From the NCBI GenBank assembly GCA_948524275.1, contig CAOSLI010000009.1:1-35667 (forward strand): a DNA stretch of 35,667 bases. Reading direction: 5' to 3'. Below the pieces are notes generated by a model. It saw only the letters and a list, made by a program, of their open reading frames with translations. It did no database searches and had not been told where the DNA came from. The translations under genes were made by a program, and so were the position numbers. The DNA is from an uncultured Clostridia bacterium. GTDB taxonomy: Bacteria; Bacillota; Clostridia; TANB77; CAG-508. This document shows positions 29,168 to 35,667 of the stretch, piece by piece; the stretch's first letter is position 1; every line of letters starts with the position of its first letter.

Positions 29168-32113
29168 ATGGGATTAGAAATAAATATCTTAATAAATAAG
29201 ATGCAAAGAGTGCCATTTTCTAAAATTCAAGAAATGTTAAGAGAGAATGAAGAAGAATTTGAAGAATTATCGTTTGCAAGTCAAAATGCAATTCTTAATT
29301 TTATAGAAAAAAGATATAATATCGCACAAAGAATACCTAAAGAAGAAATAATGTTTAATATGATTTTATTTAATGATTTAAGTAGAAGAACAAATATGAA
29401 TAGACAATTAAGAGAAAGTGCAGAAGAAGAATTAAAATCATTGGATGTAAATTTAATGAATCTAATTGAATCTTTACAATATATAGAAAGTGATACTGTA
29501 GAGAAGATATTAAGAAACTATCATAAAGCTCTTGACAGTAAAGTTATAGAAACATTGATTATAAATTTACCAGAAAATAGACAAATTTCTGCAATTCAAG
29601 TGTGCAGAGCCGAATTGATGAATAGTGAGCCTAATACATTTCATAATTTTATGGCTTCAATAAGTAAAGAAGCACAAAGATTTGTATTAGAAAACTTTAG
29701 AGAGAAATTTGAGAAATATTCTCCACAAAATATGTCTGAAGTAGCACATTACCTATATCAAGACAATATGCCTGTATATGCAAATAAATATCAAACCAAT
29801 ATTGAACGAGATGTAAATTTATTTTATATATTACATTCTTGTAATGAAGAAAATTTAGAAAGTACATTAAATCAATTTAAAGACCAATTACAGAATTTAG
29901 ATGCAGATGATTTAATGGAATTACTATGTTTTAAATCTACTAATTCTAAAATGTTGTTAGATTTGTGGAGTAATATGCCTAATAAGTTAGCAGAAGTTTC
30001 AAGCCCATATTTTAAAACTTTTATAAGAAGATTAGAGGACAAAGAAAGATTTGATGCAATATATAGACTTAAAGAGAAATTTTCTGAAATGAATCTTGAT
30101 GAAATTGTTGAGTTATTTCAATATGATACAGATGAAGTAAAAGCAAAAGTTTTAATTGAATATCGTGATAGATTTACTGGAGAAACATCACCAGAATTAA
30201 GAAGTTTTATGACAAAATCAGTAAAACAAAAAATGTTAGATATTTATGCCCAAAAGCAAAGAGAAGAATTTGAAGAAAAGAAAGAAGCAGGAGTAGATTT
30301 AACAAAAGAATTTGCATCAATCGTTTTAAGCTTAAAAGACAATAAAAGGCATAAATTATTTGATGATGACTATATTAGAGCGATAACTTTGGCTAAAATG
30401 TTATTATTAGAAGATAAAAGTATTGATGATCAGAATTCAAGTTATATCGAATTAAGACAAAAATATATGAGTCATTTATTTAAAAATCTTCGTAGAGATA
30501 ACACAGTAGATGATTCTACTAATAATAGTATGTTCTACAGAATAGTAAAAGGTAGTGTTAGTTTTAGCCAGATAGATGATTTAGAAACTGTTAAGGCACT
30601 TATTTATCTATCTCGTAATCCACAAGTTAAAGATGTTGCAAAAGTAGAAGATCTAGTGAGCAATTTATCAGAGAAACAAGTACAAAATTATAATATAAAA
30701 TTATATAAAAAGTTATGTGAAAGAATAAAAGAAACATATAAAAATTCTTCTCCACTTGAAGAAAACATACAAAAATTAGCATATAAGATGTTTCTAGGAT
30801 TTGGATATGACAAAGCAATAAGAATACTAGAACATAAAAAGTCTTTTACATCATTAGAATATTTATTTAATAATTTAAGAGTAAGAAATACTGAATTAAA
30901 TGAGGATGGAACTCCTAAATTAAATGAAAAACTAATGAATTATTTATTTGGAAGTAATAGAAATGATAAAAATTCAAATATCAATAAATTACTAAACGAT
31001 GAAATACCTAATTTTGATAAATACTTTTCATCAATTTATAATGATTGGGATTTAATTTATAAAAAATTAAATGGAAATGTTAATACAAAAAGAATTTTAG
31101 ACTTATATAAAAATCCAGTTACATTCTTAAAACCAGATGAATATAAACTAGAAGGACCATTGCAAGAAATAGGAACATCAGATCCAGCAATAGTTCAAAA
31201 AGCTAAAGATTGGTATCAAATAATGAGAGAAAGACAATATTCGAGTATTCCTAAAGTAAAGGGAGATATTGATAATTATCAATATGAAATGTTAGATTTA
31301 GATGATCCACTTGCATTAGCAGTAGGATATATAACTAGATGTTGTTTTTTAATAAATGGATTATCAAGAGAATCTCTTTATCATTCAATCAGTAGTAAAA
31401 ATGGGAGAACCTTTGTTGTTAGAAAAGATGGTGAGTTAGTTGCACAAAGTTGGGTATGGAGAAATGGAAATGCTTTGTGTTTCGATAATGTTGAAACAAG
31501 AGGAAACTATAGTCAAGATACTTTATTAGAAGTTTATCAAAGAGCAAGTGAAGAACTAATAGGGCTGTCAAATCAAACAGAAAATGAAACTGAAAGTCTT
31601 AAAGTAGTAACTTATGGTACATCTGAATCAAGAATGTCAAGACCAGAAAAGAAATTTGAAGGAACATTACCAAAGGTTTTAGAAAGTGTAGGGTATTCTG
31701 ATGCAAAATACGAACAATGTATTCTTGCAGAAAGAAAGCATAAAAGTTTATACTATGGAGACGTTGTAGCAAGATATGAAGATCCAAGACCACAAATAAA
31801 AGAATTTAGAGATATTGCATCTATGAGTGATAAAGAAGTTGCTGACTTGAATAGGGAATTAGATGCTATAGAATATTCAAAAACTGGAAAAACTAGAGAA
31901 ACAAATGTAAGAAATTGTAGATATGTTGTTTGTAGTAAAGATTGGTATATAGCAATAGGAAATGATGGAAAAGTTACAACTCAAATATTAAAGAAAGATG
32001 GTAGAGCAACAGAAGAATGTAAAGCAAAGGCTCAAGTAGTTATTAAACAAATTAAAGATGATAAGATAGTAGTACCAACTGATTTTGGAAATGTTGGAGG
32101 TGAAGAAAGATAA
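29168..32113 (+). CDS. Large unrecognised protein A (981 aa): helical-repeat body with GNAT-like C-terminus
   Basis: I do not recognise this protein. ATG 29168 (MGLEINILINKMQRV) is chosen because GGGAGAGGA stands 8 bases upstream; ATG 29138 lacks a ribosome binding site. Residues 1 to about 700 are almost wholly alpha-helical with HEAT/ARM-like repeating amphipathic helices and no cysteines or catalytic motif I can name. Residues about 710-860 change to alpha/beta: LAVGYITRCCFLINGL, then GRTFVVRKDGELVAQSWVWR, CFDNVETRGN, a helix, LKVVTYG, and KVLESVGYSDAKYEQCIL. This order resembles a GNAT fold without the usual RxxGxG loop. A last segment (about 915-970, KDWYIAIGND) resembles part of protein B. 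No signal peptide or membrane helix is present. The gene has its own promoter and overlaps the next by one base (TAATG). Confidence 0.7.
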   Translation: MGLEINILINKMQRVPFSKIQEMLRENEEEFEELSFASQNAILNFIEKRYNIAQRIPKEEIMFNMILFNDLSRRTNMNRQLRESAEEELKSLDVNLMNLIESLQYIESDTVEKILRNYHKALDSKVIETLIINLPENRQISAIQVCRAELMNSEPNTFHNFMASISKEAQRFVLENFREKFEKYSPQNMSEVAHYLYQDNMPVYANKYQTNIERDVNLFYILHSCNEENLESTLNQFKDQLQNLDADDLMELLCFKSTNSKMLLDLWSNMPNKLAEVSSPYFKTFIRRLEDKERFDAIYRLKEKFSEMNLDEIVELFQYDTDEVKAKVLIEYRDRFTGETSPELRSFMTKSVKQKMLDIYAQKQREEFEEKKEAGVDLTKEFASIVLSLKDNKRHKLFDDDYIRAITLAKMLLLEDKSIDDQNSSYIELRQKYMSHLFKNLRRDNTVDDSTNNSMFYRIVKGSVSFSQIDDLETVKALIYLSRNPQVKDVAKVEDLVSNLSEKQVQNYNIKLYKKLCERIKETYKNSSPLEENIQKLAYKMFLGFGYDKAIRILEHKKSFTSLEYLFNNLRVRNTELNEDGTPKLNEKLMNYLFGSNRNDKNSNINKLLNDEIPNFDKYFSSIYNDWDLIYKKLNGNVNTKRILDLYKNPVTFLKPDEYKLEGPLQEIGTSDPAIVQKAKDWYQIMRERQYSSIPKVKGDIDNYQYEMLDLDDPLALAVGYITRCCFLINGLSRESLYHSISSKNGRTFVVRKDGELVAQSWVWRNGNALCFDNVETRGNYSQDTLLEVYQRASEELIGLSNQTENETESLKVVTYGTSESRMSRPEKKFEGTLPKVLESVGYSDAKYEQCILAERKHKSLYYGDVVARYEDPRPQIKEFRDIASMSDKEVADLNRELDAIEYSKTGKTRETNVRNCRYVVCSKDWYIAIGNDGKVTTQILKKDGRATEECKAKAQVVIKQIKDDKIVVPTDFGNVGGEER

Positions 32114-33591
32114 TGAAATCACTAATATTAGAAGATATAAAGAAAAAACTAACAGGATATGATAAGACCGAAACACAAATGAGTTATGCTGATTATAGTG
32201 GAGAATCTGGATATAGAGGAAGGGGGACTTTAAGTGAATTTATGGTTGCTAAATATCCAGAAGAAATTTTTATGTTTTTTGAAACTTTATGTTCTATCTT
32301 ACCTGACAATGTTACCATAGATGAATTTTTATTTAATATGGAATTGCTTATTAAAGATTTAGAAAAAGAAAAATGTGGATTTCACAATAATTCTAATACA
32401 AAAGATAGATTTAAGAGTTTAAATATGAGGTTTAAAAGTTTTGGTAATTTACCTAAAATTTTAACATATATTCCTAGATATATCGATGATGTAGCTGATA
32501 CTCAATTTTCTACAGAATTTTCAAGAAGGTTTGGTGAAGAAATATTAGGTGAATATGGTGTAGAAGCACAAAAACAAGATTACGGATATATAGAAGTTGG
32601 AGAAGATGCGATAGATATTTCTAATAAAGATAAAGCAGAAGTTTTGGCAGAATTATATAATAATAGTCATCCTATGGGAATGGGAATTGTTCAATACGAT
32701 CCGACTCCTATGACTGTTGAAATTGCAAGAAAATTATTAGAACAAGAGCAATTTTTTAGTTACTTAAAAGGTAGACCAATACATATTAACTTTAAAGATA
32801 ATGTTATATGGGTGAGAGGTTACAATAATGATAATGCACAGGGATTAGCCCAGAGAGTAATATCAAGTTGTAAAAATATAAATGATATAGGTGCAGATGT
32901 CTTAAAGAAAGTTGAAACGAAAGTAGAAGAAGAAATCCAAAAACAAATTCAAGAAGAAATTGCTAAAAAACATAAAGAAGCAATAGAACAACAAGAAAGT
33001 AATACAAATAGTTCAAGTACAAGAAATAGTGGATTAGACTATTTAAGAGTACCACAATCAGAGTTACAGCCAATGAGAAGATTGATAGAAGAATCTGGAT
33101 TTGATATAACAGAAGAAACTATAGAATTTATTAGAAATATTGAAAATCAAGCATATCCAGAAGAAATGAAAGTAATGCAAGATGCAGAAGATATTGAAGA
33201 TTTATCAGATGTTTATGGATATTTTGAATCAGAAATTACAGTAGTTAGAAACAGAGATTGGTATATAGTTTATGGAGAGGATGAAGATTCTGTAGAAATA
33301 TTAGACATAGCTTCATCACCAACTAGAGATAGAGAGGCTAGTCGTAGAGAAATGCACAATTATCTAGTAGGAGTAATAAATAGAAAAGCCAAAGATGGTA
33401 ATAAGCCAGTTATATTAAATGCTAAAGAAGATACTTCGTATAGAATGATTCAAAGAATGGTATCAAATGGTGAATATGAAATTATCGAAGATACAGTAAA
33501 TAGTTGGGAAACTGATGATTCAATTATAATGCACAATTTAGTATTAACTCCTATAATGGAAAGAGAGAAAGATATAGATGAAATTGAATAA
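32113..33591 (+). CDS. Unrecognised partner protein B (492 aa) with GNAT-like C-terminus
   Basis: This 492-aa protein starts in a TAATG overlap with protein A, so the two are translationally coupled. I do not recognise it. Residues 1 to about 150 are mixed alpha/beta (SGYRGRGTLSEFMVAKYPEEI). Residues about 180-260 contain HPMGMGIVQYDPTPMT, then a helix, then FSYLKGRPIHINF and WVRGYNNDNAQGLAQ, a compact domain I have no name for. A Glu/Gln-rich coiled linker (about 275-300) follows. The C-terminus (about 370-490) reads RDWYIVYGEDEDSVEILDIA, a helix, PVILNA, TSYRMIQRMV and YEIIEDT, a strand-helix order like the back half of a GNAT fold. It shares the (K/R)DWYI block with protein A. Terminator 33601-33641 closes the operon. 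Confidence 0.7.
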   Translation: MKSLILEDIKKKLTGYDKTETQMSYADYSGESGYRGRGTLSEFMVAKYPEEIFMFFETLCSILPDNVTIDEFLFNMELLIKDLEKEKCGFHNNSNTKDRFKSLNMRFKSFGNLPKILTYIPRYIDDVADTQFSTEFSRRFGEEILGEYGVEAQKQDYGYIEVGEDAIDISNKDKAEVLAELYNNSHPMGMGIVQYDPTPMTVEIARKLLEQEQFFSYLKGRPIHINFKDNVIWVRGYNNDNAQGLAQRVISSCKNINDIGADVLKKVETKVEEEIQKQIQEEIAKKHKEAIEQQESNTNSSSTRNSGLDYLRVPQSELQPMRRLIEESGFDITEETIEFIRNIENQAYPEEMKVMQDAEDIEDLSDVYGYFESEITVVRNRDWYIVYGEDEDSVEILDIASSPTRDREASRREMHNYLVGVINRKAKDGNKPVILNAKEDTSYRMIQRMVSNGEYEIIEDTVNSWETDDSIIMHNLVLTPIMEREKDIDEIE

Positions 33592-33600
33592 GTAAAAAAC

Positions 33601-33641
33601 AATGTCCTATAATTATTGAGTTATAGGACATTGAATTTTTT
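33601..33641. terminator. Bidirectional terminator between convergent genes
   Basis: AATGTCCTATAA (33601-33612) and TTATAGGACATT (33621-33632) are perfect complements. A T-run follows on the plus strand (33635-33641) and an A-run precedes (33595-33600), so it can stop transcription from both sides. Confidence 0.9.
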
Positions 33642-33646
33642 ATCTG

Positions 33647-34735
33647 TCACTTATTTTTTAAAATCCACTCATAGACTTCATCTTCGGAAAGTTTGCCTTT
33701 TTTCATAAGATTAATTTTTTCTTTAGCTTGTTTTTTCCAAGTTTCAAAATTTTTAAAAAGTTCTTTATTTTCCTTATTTTTTCTAACTTGCATAAATTTT
33801 TGTTGATAAGTTCTTCTATATTCACCCATAGCCTTATTTTGTTTTAACCTTTCGGTGTAAGATTGAAAAGCACCTAAATCTCTACAAGTTTTTGAATTTT
33901 CTTTTGGGTAGTCGCAATAAATTTCATCTACTTTTGAAGCTGGAATAAAGTACATTCCACAATTTTGACATTTTTTAATTGGATAGTTAGGTGTTTTTGA
34001 TAGTTCATCAAGTATAGCATAGCAAACACTTGATAAATCATTACTTTTATGAGTATCACTCATTGAAAGAAACATATTTTGAGTATGTAAAGATTCGAGT
34101 ATATCATATTCATTTTTATTACTAAATTCTTGATATTTCTTTGAATAACTATCTCTCATAACAAAGTCATTCTTATAATATGTATGTAATTTCCCCATTC
34201 TTTTTATTAAATAAACTGCATATCGTTCTGTATATGTATATTTCTCTAATTCACTATTGTTATTTAAGTTATAAATATAAGTAACTGCTTTTATTAATTC
34301 TTGTTGTAAATCAATTAAGTTTTCCTGTAAATCTTCAAATATTTTAGTAGTTGCCTTTAGATAATTTTCATTACTGCCATAATTGCTACTTAATTCAAAT
34401 TTATAATCTTTATCTAAATCCTTTAATATCTCAAAACCATAAGCATAAAAGAAAGTCTTGTTAGCCATTTCATAGTTAGATAAGTCTGCATTTAAAAAAC
34501 GTAATAACATTAGTCCAAATTTTTCGTGAAATGGAAAGTATAAAGAGGCAGGATGTTTTAATCCATTATCTGTTTTTTCAGTTTCTTTATAATAAACATC
34601 TCTTAATTTATTTTCGGTATCTAAATGGAAATCAGCTTTATAAAAATATAAAGGTGTAGCATAATATTCTTTTTTAGTTTCAGTATTAAACCAAAAGTAG
34701 AAGTCATCAAAAAAGGTTACTTCTGGTAGTTCCAT
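33647..34735 (-). CDS. DUF6076-like zinc-binding protein
   Basis: This 362-aa protein is the only minus-strand gene I support. Its ATG at 34735 is preceded on that strand by AGAAGGGAG. The N-terminal 230 residues are helical with aromatic-rich segments (FFDDFYFWFN, ASLYFPFHEKFG). Near residues 255-290 comes a treble-clef-type zinc site: CQNCGMYFIP followed by EIYCDYP and KTCRDLG. A basic Lys/Arg helix follows (about 300-350), suggesting nucleic-acid binding. This matches what I recall of DUF6076 proteins, often found on mobile elements of Clostridia. Function is unknown. It converges on the 981/492-aa operon and could belong to it or act as a separate cargo gene. Confidence 0.65.
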   Translation of the reverse strand: MELPEVTFFDDFYFWFNTETKKEYYATPLYFYKADFHLDTENKLRDVYYKETEKTDNGLKHPASLYFPFHEKFGLMLLRFLNADLSNYEMANKTFFYAYGFEILKDLDKDYKFELSSNYGSNENYLKATTKIFEDLQENLIDLQQELIKAVTYIYNLNNNSELEKYTYTERYAVYLIKRMGKLHTYYKNDFVMRDSYSKKYQEFSNKNEYDILESLHTQNMFLSMSDTHKSNDLSSVCYAILDELSKTPNYPIKKCQNCGMYFIPASKVDEIYCDYPKENSKTCRDLGAFQSYTERLKQNKAMGEYRRTYQQKFMQVRKNKENKELFKNFETWKKQAKEKINLMKKGKLSEDEVYEWILKNK

Positions 34736-34811
34736 ACAAATTTATCTCCCTTCTAAAATAAAAATTATATTTAAAAACGATAAACAATTTAATAAAAATA
34801 ATAAATTGTTA

Positions 34812-34840
34812 TTGACATTCTATATTTATTATACTATAAT
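34812..34840 (+). promoter_or_regulatory. Consensus promoter with long leader
   Basis: TTGACA (34812-34817) and TATAAT (34835-34840) are both perfect and 17 nt apart. The downstream leader to the next gene is about 210 bases. It holds a small GTTTAA-GATT-TTAAAC hairpin but no ORF or recognised riboswitch. The whole 34736-35057 gap contains nothing else I can support. Confidence 0.75.
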
Positions 34841-35057
34841 ACTAATATAATTACAATACTTTCTTCAAAACTAATTGCTAAAAGTTGTAGAATGAAAATT
34901 CACTAAATTTTGAGAAAAGTTTGTAATAACAATGTGTTTAAGATTTTAAACAAACTATTAACAACACAGTAAAGTAATTTGATTTGTATATTTTTGTTTT
35001 AATTTGTAGGTGTGAAATTGTAGTTTGTTGGAATAGAGAATCTAAAAAAGAAAGAGG

Positions 35058-35549
35058 GTGAGAAAAATAAAACACAAGTTAGACAGCAGAGGTACAAAAG
35101 AGAAAATAATTGAATTATTTTTTACAAAACATTTAAAACCAGTTAATATAGCAAAGAAATTAAAAGTTGGTATGCCATATATAACAAAGATAATTCAAAA
35201 AGATTCAAGATATATTCGAGAGAAAGAAACAAGAAAGCAAGAAAACAAAGAAAAGAACAAAACTCAAAAACGAATATATGCACAAAATAGAAGAAAAAAG
35301 GAAAAAGAGGAAAAGCAAGAATATCAAAAATTATTAGTACAGATAAATAGAGATAATGAATATTTGTCTACTAAAAAGAAAGAAAATGATTTACAATTTG
35401 TAAACTATAATAGAAGTGCGTATGACTATGATAAAAATAGTAGTGATTTAGTATTAAAAGATAATATAAATGCTGGATATGCAGTCCCTAAAAGAGTTAG
35501 TAATATTGTAAATCCAAATAGGATAAAGAGTAATAAAATATGTGTTTAA
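35058..35549 (+). CDS. Small HTH protein of the mobilizable element
   Basis: This 163-aa protein starts with a helix-turn-helix resembling sigma-70 region 4 or resolvase HTHs: TKEKIIELFFTKHLKPVNIAKKLKVG, then MPYITKIIQKDSRY as recognition helix (residues about 13-52). A very Lys/Glu/Arg-rich coiled helix follows (55-100), then a disordered tail. The start is uncertain: GTG 35058 overlaps the best ribosome binding site (AGAGGGTGAG), while a codon at 35067 (ATA, non-standard) is ideally spaced. Such proteins often accompany relaxase genes on mobilizable elements and may regulate transfer. A perfect promoter lies 217 bases upstream. Confidence 0.6.
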   Translation: MRKIKHKLDSRGTKEKIIELFFTKHLKPVNIAKKLKVGMPYITKIIQKDSRYIREKETRKQENKEKNKTQKRIYAQNRRKKEKEEKQEYQKLLVQINRDNEYLSTKKKENDLQFVNYNRSAYDYDKNSSDLVLKDNINAGYAVPKRVSNIVNPNRIKSNKICV

Positions 35550-35553
35550 TTGT

Positions 35554-35584
35554 ATGCTTTGAAATAATCAAGGTGTATTTTTTT
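35554..35584 (+). terminator. Probable terminator after the small HTH gene
   Basis: ATGCTTTGA (35554-35562) pairs with TCAAGGTGT (35568-35576) through several wobble pairs around AATAA and runs into seven T residues. No gene is supported from here to the window end. Confidence 0.55.
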
Positions 35585-35667
35585 ACTCTAATTTAGAAAG
35601 AGGTATTAAGAATGATTTTATTAATCAAGAATTTTGGAAAATATGTTGAATAGCAATAGGTTAATAA

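Noticed and set aside
35611..35652. 13-codon ORF near the window end with AAAGAGGT upstream
   Set aside because: Too short to support, and the window ends before any context.
1..35667. tRNA or rRNA genes
   Set aside because: No gap contains a recognisable GGTTCRANYCC T-loop block or rRNA sequence.

Overview
The window is low-GC, densely coded DNA with AGGAGG-type ribosome binding sites, frequent TTG/GTG starts, NusA/InfB/WhiA/HemW of Firmicutes type and a prepilin-like remnant. I read it as a Clostridia chromosome, probably from an uncultured gut lineage (inference from gene content). Two mobile or defence-rich regions flank a housekeeping core.

Layout. (1) 1-3.75 kb: the 3' end of a conjugative-element relaxase, followed by a complete ABC-three-component (ABC-3C) conflict system of 307-aa effector-like protein, small middle component and DUF2326 ATPase. 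(2) 3.8-9.6 kb: small metabolic and damage-type enzymes in three transcription units: deaminase / GNAT-NTF2 fusion / NUDIX / methyltransferase; aldo-keto reductase / ACT protein / DUF2000; and PPOX-fold protein / MazG-like, followed by an AbrB-type regulator. All three units carry a related palindrome (consensus arm AATTTGCAA, 5-nt centre) just upstream of the first gene, and two share almost the same promoter. (3) 9.7-13.7 kb: a secreted glucosaminidase-SH3 protein whose dockerin tail is split off by a +1 frameshift, a membrane-anchored surface protein, and a compositionally odd 110-aa gene. (4) 13.8-25.1 kb: rimP-nusA-infB-rbfA-nrnA-truB, a probable 6S RNA, an unknown membrane protein, prmC, whiA (split by a +1 frameshift) and hemW. 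The usual ylxR and ylxQ between nusA and infB are missing. (5) 25.1-27.0 kb: a junk-like junction with a (CA)10-bearing short ORF, a REP-like palindrome, a truncated prepilin gene and a YhcG/DUF1016 nuclease gene with a duplicated palindrome. (6) 27.1-35.6 kb: a mobilizable element with an HTH gene, an oriT holding the pMV158-type nick sequence TAGTGTG/TTA, a MobV relaxase, a two-gene operon of large unrecognised proteins (981 and 492 aa), a convergent DUF6076-like zinc protein and a small HTH protein. No integrase is visible, so the element probably continues to the right.

The best candidate for something undescribed is the 981/492-aa operon (29.1-33.6 kb). It has its own promoter and terminator, a 1-base gene overlap, and apparently related GNAT-like C-terminal modules in both proteins. 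The shared palindromic operator or leader of region 2 is the best regulatory candidate. All product names rest on motif and family recognition by eye; no database search was run.
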